64,000 bases of DNA from Akebia trifoliata (GCA_017979445.1 CM030714.1:9685069-9749068), one strand, 5' to 3'. Shown: positions 1 to 10,910, numbered from the stretch's first letter. Translations and numbers: made by a program. Notes: generated by a model from the letters alone, not told the origin.

Positions 1-153
1 AAGTTTTGGAATGAGCTGATTTTTGGTGAGGATGATCTCCTCACCGTAGAGATCATCCTCACCAAAAATCAGCCCATTCCAAGACTTGTAACCCATGTTT
101 TGAAAAAGTGTTTGCCAAAATGTTTTGCCAAACTGTTGGCCAAATAACGGGAC

Positions 154-155
<2 letters not shown>
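1..155. mobile_element. Palindromic double-hairpin MITE, partial copy cut by window edge
   Basis: Right part of a non-autonomous element of the family described at 210-590. Positions 3-83 form a hairpin with arms of about 37 bases (GTTTTGGAATGAGCTGATTT and its complement) and a 9-base loop CTCACCGTA. The end sequence GTTGGCCAAATAACGGGACC runs directly into an AT dinucleotide tract. No coding capacity. The left half lies outside the window. Confidence 0.75.

Positions 156-209
<54 letters not shown>
156..209. repeat. (AT)n microsatellite between two MITE copies
   Basis: An uninterrupted AT dinucleotide run of 54 bases. It is flanked on both sides by GGGTCCC/GGGACCC termini of the palindromic MITE family, so it is either the insertion target or a target-site duplication that later expanded. 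Confidence 0.95.
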
Positions 210-211
<2 letters not shown>

Positions 212-590
212 GTCCCGTTCAGCACCCTAAGCTTTACCACACACTTTAACAAACGTGTTTTGTCTAACATGGGTTAGAAGTTTTGGAATGGGCTGATTTT
301 TGGTGAGGATGATCCCTATGGTGAGGAGATCATCCTCACCAAAAATCAGCTCATTCCAAAACTTCTAACCCTATCAAAAATGGTTTCCAAAAAATGGACG
401 GTCCACAATTTTTCAACGTGTAAACATGGGGCTAAACATTTCAGAATGGGCTGATTTTTGGGGAGGATGATCTTCTAACCATAGAGATCATCCTCACCAA
501 AAATCAGCCCATTCCAAAACTTCTAACCCATATAGGACAAAAAACATTTGTTAAAGTGTGTGGTAAAACTTAGGGTGCTGAACATTTCCC
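210..590. mobile_element. Palindromic double-hairpin MITE, full copy
   Basis: A complete 381-bp copy with terminal inverted repeats of about 50 bp. The left end starts GGGTCCCGTTCAGCACCCTA; the right end, read in reverse, starts GGGAAATGTTCAGCACCCTA. Two hairpins (about 281-362 and 445-523), each with arms of roughly 37 bases, flank a central segment containing TGGACGGTCCAC. The loop of the left hairpin is approximately the reverse complement of the right one, so the whole element is a nested palindrome. It lies between (AT)n tracts on both sides. No ORF. Confidence 0.85.
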
Positions 591-615
591 TATATATATA
601 TATATATATATATAT
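591..615. repeat. (TA)n microsatellite flanking the MITE
   Basis: TA dinucleotide run directly after the right terminus of the MITE at 210-590. Confidence 0.9.
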
Positions 616-1274
616 AAACAATTTTGTTTGGTAAGCAAGCAAGGGATTTTAGTACAAAGACTTGGGACATACCTACATTATACAATGTTACATGGGTTTA
701 GATCATAAAATTTTATCAAATCCGTAAAAAATTAAAATGATAGAAAAGACATTTTCTTATTGTTGGATTTCGAATTTTCAATTTAGGAATTCAATGGCCA
801 TCCATTTTCAAAGTCTAAGATAGGATTATTTTTTTAATTTACATATAATTTATTTATTGAATCAAATTTCAAGTAAGATCCAGATCTGATCAATTAAGGA
901 CCCAATACAATGGTCCAATTAATATAGATCGGTTCAGCATCAATCCGATCCAATATAACCAGATCATTGACAGCCATGATCTTCTTTTGGGACTTTTTTT
1001 CATAATGGGTTTTGAACAGGTCCATGGATATCATTTAATACGTGTTTGTTAATGGATCCATGGAGTGGGATTCCAATTTCACTCCTGGGAGTACAGGATC
1101 TACACTGTGATGACTAAAAGGACAAAAGACACGACACATTCCGCTCGCACCATCAACTTTTTCTTGTTTGCTGCGTAATTAGAAGGGATTTTGAAAGAAT
1201 AATTTTTCTCGTAGGACTTTTATCAAACACAAATGTGATCTGATCTCTCCAAAGTCCAAACAGATTTTATTGAA
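616..1274. other. Intergenic, no gene seen
   Basis: AT-rich spacer. Positions about 880-985 contain GATC-rich phrases (for example ATCCGATCCAATATAACC and ATTGACAGCC) that recur near 38.5 kb and 52.2-52.5 kb, suggesting remnants of a shared element. The stretch just before 1275 would be the promoter and leader of the broken small gene. Confidence 0.6.
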
Positions 1275-2539
1275 ATGGGTTTCTTTCTGAGAGTAAGATT
1301 GACTTCGTTCTTCACTGGCGCTGCAGCTGCTTCGGCTATGGGTCTTTTATGCCCTTCACAAGGATTACAAAGTTGTCCATGAAGCCATCTCTCAACAGGT
1401 TGGTTTAGCTTTGTTTCATGCATCTTAATTTCAATGTATATTTCTCTTTGGTCTTTATTTCGATTATTTTTTTAATGGGTTTCGTCTGATATGCAATTGG
1501 GTATCTTTAGATCTAAGCTAATATTTTATATTATAGATTGTTATTTTATTTTCGCTAACAAACCCATCTAAGAGAGGGTGTTATAGAGTATTAATGTGTA
1601 ATTTCTGATAAACCCATGTGAGAGAGAGTAGGTAATAAGTGTATTTAAGGACAATGTGGGTAAAATGAATCGGTTCACGTGTATGCCATGTGGACTGACC
1701 ATGTGTGAGGTGACAAAGCACAATCAACTTAGGGGGACAAAGATGACAGGTTTGGAGGCTAAGAGATAATCACAACCCACGTGGGCTCTCAAGTCCCATG
1801 AGCCAAACATTGAGGGACAAAGAGAACATAGGTTTGGAGGCTAAGAGGTACATAGATTTGGAGGCTATGTAGTTAGTGCAAAATGAATTGGCAAGCTTTT
1901 TTTGTGTGTGTGTGTCGACTAGATAAGGGAGAGTAATGTTCCAGGTGACAAGTATCTTGACGAAGGATAAAAACCAATCATTGAAAGACGTGCAATCAAA
2001 ATAAAAACATCGATCCATTACATTTTCATCTGTCCAAACTGACGTGGGAAACCCCGATTGCATGATTGATGAGATAGGAAAATCTACATATGATGTGCAT
2101 CTACGTTGTCAGGGCTTTGATTTTGTTGTCTATTAGGAGTTAGAGATTGAGAATGATACCTATAGAATTAGAGCAAGTTTGCTAAAGTGGAGATATGCTC
2201 AGAAAGTGTTCTACTAACAAAAAAGGAAAATTTCATGGAACAAAGTTTTGATCTTGACTGCCCCAAATACCAGTGATTGTGCATGCTACAGATTGTAATT
2301 ATCTGGTTGGGTCCATCTAACCTTCTGCTTACCTAGTAAAAAAGAAGGAAAATGTTAATGGAATGTGTAGCTGAGATGTGGATATGGAAATGGGGTGGTT
2401 TGATCATGTTCTACAAAGATGTATGCGTGAGAAGGAATATTCATATTGATGAACAAGACAAACATGAATTTAGTTATTGAGAACATATATGAATATACTT
2501 GAATTAATGAGAGGAAAGTGTTTCATTCCACTGACCTAA

Positions 2540-3255
2540 ATTGTTAGGATAAAGCTTATATGCATGATTTGGATACACCTCTATGTTTTGGTGATTATTT
2601 GAGATATCCATGGGTTTTCAAACTGATGACATGCCCCTTTGACTATGTCCCTATGTAGCTAAATAGTTAGGATAAAGCTTTGATCATAATTTCCTTTCTT
2701 TGTGATAGAAACACAAACACGTGTCAGCTGGAGAGGAGCCACGAGGGAAGGCAATCCCCCCACCATTCAATTTTTTGCATGATTTGGATACTCCTCTATG
2801 TTTTGGTGATTATTTGAGATACCCATGTTTTCAAACTGATGACATCCCCTTTGTAGCTAAATAATTAGGATAAAGCTTTGATAATAACTTCCTTTATATG
2901 TGATAGAAACACAAACATGTGTCAGTCGGGGAGGAGCCACGAGAAAAGGCAATCCCCTCGCCATTCAATTTTTTGCATGATTTGGATACTCCTCTATGTT
3001 TTGGTGATTATTTGAGATACCATGTTTTCAAACTGATGACATCCCCTTTGTAGATAAATAGTTAGGATAAAGCTTTGATTATAACTTCCTATATATGTGA
3101 TAGAAACACAAACATGTGTCAGTTGGGGAGGAGCCACGAGGGAATGCAATCCCCCCGCCATTCAATTTTTTTGCATGATTTGGATACTCCTCTATGTTTT
3201 GGTGATTATTTGAGATACCCCCGTGTCTTTAAACTAATGACGTGCCCCTTTGATC
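2540..3255. repeat. Tandem repeat, about 197-bp unit, 3.5 copies
   Basis: The phrase TTAGGATAAAGCTTTGAT recurs at about 2667, 2865 and 3062, giving a period of 197-198 bases, with a partial unit from 2540. Each unit carries ACACAAACATGTGTCAG, GGAGGAGCCACGAG and the segment TTTGGTGATTATTTGAGATA followed by ACTGATGACATCCCC. That last segment is also the end of a dispersed foldback repeat found elsewhere in the window. The array lies inside the long intron of the broken small gene. ORFs over it are artefacts. Confidence 0.85.
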
Positions 3256-4179
3256 GTGTTATCCCCACCCAAAAAAAAAATAATAATAATAATTTTGGGC
3301 TCCCTCTCCTCTCAGTTTTTGGGTGATTTAGATACCTTTTTACCTTTTGGACAATATTTTAGATACCCCTGTATTTCAAATGTTATTCGGTATATACCCG
3401 AGAAGCGAGCAAAAAGATTGATCGAGGCTTGTGTTGAACACAAGGTCCTTAAGACAATTTTATTCCCGCAATTTGGTACCCAAGATCAATGAACAATTGT
3501 CCCCTAGGATACAACGATCACACCTGCAGAAGCAACACCATAATCTACACATCTAGCGAACCGAACGTTAAGTTTGTACTCTCAAGGAATGTAGACGAGA
3601 AATCATAATGCAAACAAGTTAAAATAGCAAAGAAGAGAAAATTTTTGAATGAAAAAACTAAGGTCGAAATGACCTATTTATAGAATAGTAAAGAGACATG
3701 GTGTCTCTTGAAAATAGAAGGCTCTAAGAGACATAATGTCGCTTAGAAAAGGAAATGTGTCTCTTAAGAGACAACCCAAAAAATCAAAAGAGGTGTCCTA
3801 ACTGGACGGTGAAAGGAATTAAGGGGTGTGCCCCTTCAAAAGAAATTTTGAATTTAAGCCCAAGCCCAACACGTAAATTAGCAAAAGGGCCCGTCGTGCA
3901 CACCCACGTGAAGCCAAATTATCAAAATTTGCACCCCCTTGCGCGAGCATCGTGTGCTCGCACACGCATTAAGAATTTTTTGGACCAATGGTTTAAATCC
4001 TTCTTGAGCTCATATGCCCCTTGTGTGCGTGCGTGGGCTTATCCAAGTCTCTTTCTCATATTCACTTAAGTGATATAAAAAGTTCTATATAAGAATTAGA
4101 CTAATTTCTTATTCCTATCCGATGTGGGACTAAAGAGTTTTATTAAGAAACTCAATAGTCACACAAACCATGGCTAGTA
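3256..4179. other. Repeat-derived intronic DNA, no gene seen
   Basis: About 3300-3390 is another diverged piece of the dispersed foldback repeat (GATTTAGATACC... ATTTTAGATACCCC). From about 3400 to 4150 the sequence includes CACAAGGTCCTTAAGACAAT and CCGATGTGGGACTAAAGAG, phrases that look like LTR-retrotransposon or related repeat DNA. No matching boundaries or target-site duplication were found, so the class is open. Confidence 0.4.
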
Positions 4180-4333
4180 GGGGTTGTTTGGAGCCGATTT
4201 CTCATTCACCCAAAAGGGTTTTTTGTCAACTAAATAAATGAAATTATTCTCTTCAATGAGAAGAATAATATCCCAAGTGGTCCCACCTCAAATAAAGTAT
4301 GAGACCCACTTAAATCGTAGCTCAAACAGACCC
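4180..4333. mobile_element. Small MITE with inverted ends
   Basis: Left end GGGGTTGTTTGGAGCCGATT and right end, read in reverse, GGGTCTGTTTGAGCTACGAT form imperfect terminal inverted repeats around a 154-bp AT-rich element that also contains a short internal foldback (ATTATTCTCTTCAATGAGAAGAATAAT). No clear target duplication could be defined. Confidence 0.5.
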
Positions 4334-4374
4334 ACTTGGTCACAAAAATCTGGAAAAAACTGCAGATTTTTTCT

Positions 4375-4885
4375 TACATCAAACTGATGACATGCTCCTT
4401 TGACTTTGTTATTCTTTTTAGAATAACAAAAAAAACTAAATACCCTCATTTTAAACCTGTACATGTAACCGAAAAACCCTTAATTTTTCTTCTTCCTAAA
4501 ACTAGTCATCTTCAAGTTCTACAGTAATTAATTTTAATCTAGTCAACCTCATCTTGAATCTATCATATTGAACAATGCCTTATTTCCTTTTAGAAGACCC
4601 TATAATTTTTTTCAAAAAATATCATCATCTTTTGCTTAAAAAATCTTATATTGTTCTTTAGGTTTAAAAGTTAAAGTAGATTATTCTTAATGTTAAAAAT
4701 TAGGGTAAAATTTTTCCCCGGGAGTTGGGAAGAGAACTCAACGGGTTTTATTTTCATGTTGAAGACAAGGGTAATGAGGTCATTTTGTGTTAATCTATTA
4801 GAGATGACCAAGGTCAAGAGGGTATGTAAGTGTTTTGTGAACATTTGAGGTACCCTAAGTTTTTAAACTGCTGACATCGCCCCCT
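4375..4885. repeat. Dispersed foldback repeat copy
   Basis: The left end reads ATCAAACTGATGACATGCTC and CTTTGACTTTG. Towards the right end the complementary motif ACCAAGGTCAAGAGGGTATG appears, followed by ACATTTGAGGTACCC and AACTGCTGACATCGCCCCC. The same phrases occur at about 6600-6845, 15255-15665, 31060-31780, 45830-45950 and 58500-58590, so this is a multi-copy non-coding repeat. Confidence 0.5.
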
Positions 4886-5766
4886 TTACTAAATGATATA
4901 AATTCCCTGTTCTTCAACTTTTAACCAAAAAAACTTGAATTTTCTCCCCAAAACCAGTCATCTTCAAGATCTTAAACCTTAATAAATATCTATAGTTTAC
5001 CCCAAGAAATCTAGGCTCTGCCTGTATACCAGTGTCTAACAAACAGTGGTTTTGAGAAGCCGAACGTCAGCATTTTAGTACGCATATTACAATATAATGT
5101 ACTATAATATTTAGCTCACACTTGTTTTTATTTGAAATAAAAACTGCAAAAGAAATATATGAAAAGTAAAAGAAAACGTGTTTGTCTACCATAACTTGAT
5201 AAAAGTAGATTTTTAATATCAATTATGGATTGTGAGCAACTCAATATATTTGTGCATGGAAGATGAATTACACTAACCCTCTTTTGTAAATCATTTGTCT
5301 ATAGAAAATAATTAAAATAAACATAACCTTGTGAAGTAACCATTATCACCTGTTGAACTCAGGGATCTTGCATACTTTGGCCCAAAGGACTGAACCATCC
5401 TACTTGAGGCTGGGCTCATGACTACTTTAATGATTTCCTTACAATTTCAAGCTCCAGATACTTAACAATTTACTGTGCAATTGTTGGGCCATCCTTGTAC
5501 AGTGCTGAAAAATTGAAACAAATGTGACTGCAATTATTCTGGTAGTGAGCACAAAGGGGTTGCTATCTTTAATTTTGCAAATAGGGATAATGCCGCAAAA
5601 TTGGTTCCATTTTGATGAAAACTTCCAATGTCTTCATCCAGGTGAAAGGTCTCTATGAGTTGCTGGACGAATGCATCTCAGTTGTCGAAAAATAGAAAGA
5701 AGTTGAAACTCCATTACATGTGGAAGCCACAAAGTAGATGACTTGAGGTTCTGCTTCTGACTAACA

Positions 5767-5966
5767 CTTTGTTTGGGTTGAGAGAAGTGGAGAGAACAGA
5801 AACTGAGTTTCTCTTCCACCATGTTTGGATTGACATGAGAGAAATTGGGACAACTTTGGAATTTTAAAATGTCTTAAAAGAGATCTAGAGGCAGAGTTGG
5901 AATTATAAAATATTTTAAAAGAGTTTATCTCTTCTCTTCTCTCCTCACTTAACAATCCAAACAAGG
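5767..5966. mobile_element. MITE with about 30-bp inverted ends
   Basis: Left end CTTTGTTTGGGTTGAGAGAA and right end, read in reverse, CTTGTTTGGATTGTTAAGTG then GAGGAGAGAAGAG are inverted copies. The 200-bp element sits 30 bp downstream of the second exon of the broken small gene. No ORF. Confidence 0.6.
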
Positions 5967-5967
5967 G

Positions 5968-6916
5968 AAAAGTAGAGAAATTCATTTATTTTCTTTTTTC
6001 CTCTCCCCATTTCGGGTTTTGGTAGTTTGGCAATTGTTGATTTTAAGTGTTCTGTGTCTGTTACATAGGTGGGCCATGTTCATGTTATAGTCTGATCCAT
6101 GAATTGGTAGGTTGTGATTTATTAGATTAAAATGATTTTCTGATGATTAATGTTCCAATCTTCTTAGTTAGATTACTGTGCCCTTTCCCTTCTCTATTCA
6201 TATGGACTTTGTAACGTTAATTTCGCACTGTGAATTTTTTTGGATGTACGAATATTTCATTTTTAATCATGGTAGCATTCGTTATTCTACGAATTTAACT
6301 TAATCTATTGGTAAACTTCATTGTGTCGTAATCATTTAAGATTCTTCTTTTAATTGTTCCAATCTTATATTTGGTGGATGTTTGCCCAATCATGGAAGTC
6401 TGGTCCTTAGAAGATACTTATTTTGAAGTGACATATGTACGATTAGGATAATAAGTACACTTAATAACATGTTTCAAAAAAAAATGAGCATCTCAAAGGT
6501 AAAAGTGCATTGGGGTCATTGGATATACATGCTCATCAAAAAATGGCCCACCCACTCCTTGGTTATGATGGATTTCTAGATGTGTTAGAGGTGACCCAAA
6601 GAAGCCAATGTGCAAAACTATTTGGGTGATTTAGACACACCCCTCCATTTTATTATTATTATCTATTTATTTATTTTTTTGAATATTGAGTTTTTTTTTT
6701 TTTTTTTTTTAACCCTAATTTAACAAGATGGGATTTTTGTAGTGGAAAATGGGGTTTTCTAAGATGAGGTCATTTAGGTCATTTTTCATTAGTCTAAAAG
6801 GGAAGACCAAGGCCAAAGTAGACGTGTCTTCAGTTCTCGCCCAAACTATTTAGGGCGGAGTGGTAACCACTCACAATCTCTTTCTCTCTCTCTCTCTATA
6901 GGGCTGAAACGAAAGC
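5968..6916. other. Intergenic, upstream of the 179-aa gene
   Basis: AT-rich, no gene seen up to 6600. About 6620-6845 is a diverged copy of the dispersed foldback repeat (GGGTGATTTAGACACACCCC at the left, GACCAAGGCCAAAGTAGACG at the right), including a T-run at about 6689-6710. Just upstream of the coding start is a CT repeat at 6880-6899, a common feature of plant 5' leaders. Confidence 0.5.
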
Positions 6917-7456
6917 ATGCTGGTTGTACCTTGGACAAGCTCTAACTTGCTTATCTCAATGACACGTCACCAACCCGAGTGGCGCGGCGCCTCAATGGTC
7001 TCAGCCAAGCTGCAGAGGAGGCGCCGAAACCCTAAGCCCCAAAACTACGCCACTGAAGAAGAAGAAGAAGAAGAGATAGGGAGCGTGGTGGGCCGCGCCG
7101 TTCTCACTGCCCTCGAATCCGGTCCACCACGTAACATCCAACCTGTCCAGACCCAATCCCGGTCCAATTCTGGATCGAATTCGAGACTAAACGACGATAA
7201 GAAGAAGTTGGAGTTGGAGACAAAAACAACAACGCAGCTTAGTGGATCAGATGTACTATTGGCTTTACAGAGAGCCGCGACAACTCAGAGGAGTGCTAGT
7301 AAGAGAAGCAGAAAGAGCTTAAAAAATAGGAGGAGCGAAGGTGGAGACGAAGACACTATGGATTACAGTGCTGTAACGCCATTAAACATAAAGAGAGATT
7401 GGGAGGTTCGATTGGATGAGATGGAAACTCGTCTCCAGGGACTTCAGAAGCCGTAG
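6917..7456 (+). CDS. Uncharacterised basic plant protein, 179 aa, single exon
   Basis: Function not recognised. An uninterrupted frame of 179 codons with non-random composition. The N-terminal third is rich in Arg/Pro (KLQRRRRNPKPQNY, residues about 31-44), followed by a Glu run (about 47-53) and GSVVGRAVLTALESGPP. Residues about 93-135 are lysine- and serine-rich (SGSDVLLALQRAATTQRSAS, then KRSRKSLKNRR). The C-terminus reads DYSAVTPLNIKRDWEVRLDE followed by METRLQGL, an amphipathic helix resembling the conserved tail of a plant-specific family I recall without a name. The start could instead be M15 or M27, because the first residues look less conserved in character. No signal peptide or membrane span. 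GC content rises clearly compared with the flanks, supporting a real gene. Whether it is expressed cannot be seen. Confidence 0.65.
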   Translation: MLVVPWTSSNLLISMTRHQPEWRGASMVSAKLQRRRRNPKPQNYATEEEEEEEIGSVVGRAVLTALESGPPRNIQPVQTQSRSNSGSNSRLNDDKKKLELETKTTTQLSGSDVLLALQRAATTQRSASKRSRKSLKNRRSEGGDEDTMDYSAVTPLNIKRDWEVRLDEMETRLQGLQKP

Positions 7457-7639
7457 AACCTTCGATTTCAGGGATGTTTGGATGCAGGGTTTATGTCTAA
7501 CCCGCACCTGGTTAAAGCGTTTTTTACAATTGTGTATAATATATTTTTATTTGACATTTAAATATGAGAGTTTCTTTATTTTATTTATTTATTTATTTAC
7601 AAAGAAAAAAATTAATTTGTTTGCTGATATACATGATTG

Positions 7640-7800
7640 AGAAACAATTTCCTTACTAGCTTTATAAAGATTTTAAGCCTAACTAAGGCTCGTTTTGCTC
7701 AAATTGATTACCTCATTAGAAGGAAAAAAAAAAATCGAAAAAACAATTTTATTGGGCTAGATCCTAGGTTTCGAAATTTAAGATATACATATAGATGGGC
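7640..7800. repeat. Dispersed repeat fragment (same family as 16258 and 20828)
   Basis: Contains CCTTACTAGCTTTATAAAG and GCTCAAATTGATTACC, matching the left part of the element at 20828-21190 in order and spacing. Only the left portion is recognisable. Confidence 0.5.
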
Positions 7801-7985
7801 AAATGATTGGTTAACCAATTTATTGGGCTGGGCCAGGTCGATTTACAAATCTCAAGCCCAAACTTGATCTATAGCATGTGGGCTTCTATAGTTGGGTTTG
7901 GGCTACTTTTATTAAATTTTTAAAAACATATTATTTTTCGGTTTTTGGAAAAAATACCATTTGGGGATGAATGGGTGGGTGTAGG

Positions 7986-8822
7986 TAGGGGTGTCAATGG
8001 GTAACCATTTAATCAAAACTGAAAACCTCGACTTTGGTTCCCTTTTAATTGAACCGATTTGAGTTAAAGTCTAAAATGGAATCAAATTGATAGGAATCCG
8101 AATCGTTAGGTTCCATCCGTGGGTATCAGGAACTGATTTATTTTTTGTCATTTTTTTATACTATAGATAATTTAAGGTATTTCTTTTCATTTCAAAATTA
8201 ATGTATGTTATACAAAGTTCTTCAATTTTTCATATAAACTATGAATTGAAACTTAAAATGAGCTCTCTTTTAAAAATTTATTACTTTTAAAGAAGATAAG
8301 TTTTTATTTTTGCATTTTTTATTATTAATTAATATATTTATTATAACAGATTATAACTAAGCTAATAATTTTATAAATAATATTTTAATTTTTTAAAAGG
8401 AAAAAAAAGTGTTATAATGATTTGAAATACTTTTTTCTCATTCAATTCTTGAGAATAAGAACTGATGGGTAGTCCTGTTTTTTGGCGGTTCGGATTTCGA
8501 TTTATTTTGGAACCAGAATTGAAACTAATAAGAGCTAAAATCGAGAAAAATATAAAGGATAGGAACCAAATCTAAACTGGCCCATTGAAACCCCTAAATT
8601 AATGGGTTGGTGTAAATTCTCAAATAAATGGAATTAGAATCATTTAAAATTCTCTCCTTAAACGGGTTCGGTTCTTGGTTTTTATCGATTTCGATTCTCA
8701 TTTAGTCCAATTCCAAGAGACTTGATTCTAATTGGTTTCGGAAAAAAAATGAGAATTATAAATTGAGGTTTTCAATTCTGATTCCAGTTCAGTGATGGTT
8801 ACATGGGTTTCTATTGTCACCC
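7986..8822. mobile_element. hAT-like non-autonomous element
   Basis: Starts TAGGGGTGTCAATGGGTAAC and ends near CTATTGTCACCC, the inverted form of the start. The interior is rich in GGTTC/GAACC phrases and carries no transposase. A related copy at 57770-58462 shares the ends and internal order. The flanking duplication is imperfect, so the right boundary is uncertain by a few bases. Confidence 0.6.
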
Positions 8823-9299
8823 GGGTGGGTAGGGTGATGCGATCTTATTAATCATGCCAGGCTTGAATTGGATTTGGTTTGGGCTTGTCAAGCTCATAAT
8901 GGGTTGGACAATTTTTTCGGGTTGGTTTAGGTCATGCTTCACCCCCATAGTCTTTTTAACACCTATTGCCATTTCAATTGGCAAGTTGGCGAACTATATG
9001 ATCGAATTTTTTGTAGGTTTGATAAATTAATTTACTTTTTTTTTTTTTTTTTTTTTGTGTGGAAATAAATTATCACTTTTGGCTTGTTGTCCACTTACTG
9101 ACAAGTATAAGTTTACCTTATCCCACCTCTTCTAAAGACATGTTTACTTCAGTTTTGTCTCTCTTTCACCAAGGACAAACAATTATGCTTGGGACTTGTG
9201 CACTTGAGAAGATAATTACTCTCTTACCTTAGTTTGTTGAGATTCATCTTATACTTAATTCAAAATCATTCCTCTTAAGTTCTATTTCATTTGATCATG
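8823..9299. other. Intergenic, no gene seen
   Basis: AT-rich spacer with a T-run at about 9037-9055. It leads into tandem repeats. No coding signal. Confidence 0.5.
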
Positions 9300-9890
9300 T
9301 TCAAGGGGGTCATGATCATTTAGTTCCTTGAGAAGAATTCTTTAGAACCTCAAGATCAATTACTTTTTTACCCTTAAGTTATTAGGACTTTATCCAAAAT
9401 AATTGACTAAAAAGTCCCAACCCTCCTATGTTAATTACATGTAATTGCTCCTAAATTCTTTAGAGTTTGATCAAATTCAAAGGATCATTACATTCTTACA
9501 CCTCAAAAAGAATTTTCTAGAACCTTGACAGTAATTAACATGTGAACCTTAGTTTGTTAGAGCCATAAAAGGTTAATTGACTCTTGAGCAATGAAAGGGG
9601 TCATGACCATTTTTCTTTAAAAAAAAAAAATCTCTAGAACTTGAAGATCAATTACTTTTTTACCCTTACGTTGTTAAGAGTCTATCTAAAACAATTAACT
9701 AAAGAGCCCCAACCGACTTATGCTAATTAGATGCCATTGCTCCTAAGTTCTTTAAAGTTTGACCTAATTCAAAGGATCATTACATTCTTACACTTCAAAA
9801 AGAATTCTCTGGAACCTTAAGAATAATTAACATCTGAACCTTAGTTTCTTAGAGTCATGAAAGGTTAATTAACTCTTAAGCCCTCCTTCT
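9300..9890. repeat. Tandem duplication, about 293-bp unit
   Basis: Two units: AAGGGGGTCATGATCAT (about 9303) matches AAGGGGTCATGACCAT (about 9596), and GATCAATTACTTTTTTACCC recurs at 9354 and 9646. Shared downstream phrases include AAAGGATCATTACATTCTTA and GAACCTTAGTTTNTTAGAG. A third degraded partial unit follows to about 10030. Probably part of an LTR-type repeat that contains the TATA box at 10169. Confidence 0.75.
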
Positions 9891-10168
9891 TGCATGCTAT
9901 ATACATGTCAATGTGAGTAATTTTCATCTGATTTATTATTTTTCAAAGGGGATAAACATTCTTGTCACTCCCAAAGAATTCTTTAGAATCTTGTGAGCTT
10001 TTACATATTTATCCTTTAATTATCATGATTGGTAAACTCAAAGAGGTGAGAGTGACCATCAAAGAAATATTGATTGAGGACAACCGATGTTATTTATTGA
10101 GATTATCTTGAGAATAAGTTGAATTCATAAAACTTGAACCTTTATATCCCTAGGGTCTTTCAAAGGCC

Positions 10169-10176
10169 TATAAATA
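10169..10176 (+). promoter_or_regulatory. TATA box of a probable LTR promoter
   Basis: GGCCTATAAATAGAGGACCC is a near-ideal plant TATA box, with CTTTCAAAG immediately on both sides. No protein-coding gene follows. Since it lies among tandem repeats, it is more likely the promoter of a retroelement LTR than of a cellular gene. Confidence 0.55.
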
Positions 10177-10419
10177 GAGGACCCTTCAAAGGTAAAAAGA
10201 AGAAGAAGTCTACCTTCCCAAAATTTTATCAAATCCTTCTCTCAAAGATCTTTAGAGCCCCAAAATTCTATCTAACTATACCCACACCAAAAAAGCTTAG
10301 AACAAGAAGAAGAAAATCAATGTAGGGTGAAACTTTTACATTTATGTGTTAGTTGTATCTCCTAAATCCCATTTCTATATTTCCATTTCTTTAATTTCAA
10401 ACACTTTAAATTCCGACCC

Positions 10420-10910
10420 AATGTATTGTAATTTACTTTTTTACCTTCAATGGCTTAAGGAAGAAGAGAGTAATCCCTCAATTGTGAGGTAATCCATCCA
10501 TTGCGAGGTAATCTTCCCCTTTGTAAGTTCATAATAAATTCCTCAATGAATATTTAACTTTTTTTAATAAGTCTTCAATTCTTACTTTCTAGCACTTTTA
10601 CATTCAAACAACTAATGTTGTTTACTTTCCATGGTTAAAAGGAAGAGAATAATCTCTCTATGTGAGGTTATCTTTCCTTTTCTAAATCCCAATAAGTTCT
10701 TTAGGGTACATTTGATGTTCAATGCTCTTATTTGCCTTTATCTTCTTTTATAACTTACTTGCATTACATGTAGTGTAAGCATTCTAATGACTAAGGAGGA
10801 GGAGGAAGAGGAAGTGAGTAATCCCTTTATGTGAGGTGATATTTCCCTTTCTAAGGTCATAATAAGTTCCATATGGAACACTTGCATGCATACACCTTTG
10901 CACACGTCAC
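10420..10910. repeat. Degenerate tandem triplication downstream of the TATA box
   Basis: Three units, at about 10430, 10617 and 10750, each hold GGAAGA.GAG, AGTAATCCCT-type motifs, TGTGAGGT and a phrase like TCATAATAAGTTCC. Unit length varies from about 130 to 190 bases. About 11040-11120 follows with TGTCCGACACCTTCCTTGTC, a phrase typical of plant LTR elements. The region 9070-11120 may be one decayed LTR, but its borders were not found. Confidence 0.5.

Larger units (their letters stand above)
1275..5737 (+). pseudogene. Two-exon small conserved plant protein, broken
   Basis: Exon 1 runs 1275-1398 and begins MGFFLRVRLTSFFTGAAAAS; its last codons read HKDYKVVHEAISQQ before a GT donor at 1399. 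Reading this through needs removal of one T in the run at about 1341-1344, because the unshifted frame stops soon after. Exon 2 begins after the AG at 5640-5641 with VKGLYELLDECISVVEK, meets TAG at 5693-5695, continues KEVETPLHVEATK and ends with TAG at 5737. The join is phase 0, and the combined 72 codons resemble a short plant protein family with a hydrophobic N-terminal segment and a C-terminal helical tail, which I recall but cannot name. The intron is about 4.24 kb and filled with repeats. One frameshift plus one in-frame stop indicate a pseudogene; a sequencing error could explain the first but is less likely to explain both. Confidence 0.6.

Noticed and set aside
3755..4069. 104-codon plus-strand open frame
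   Set aside because: Within repeat-derived intron DNA, low similarity to any protein style, no splice partners.
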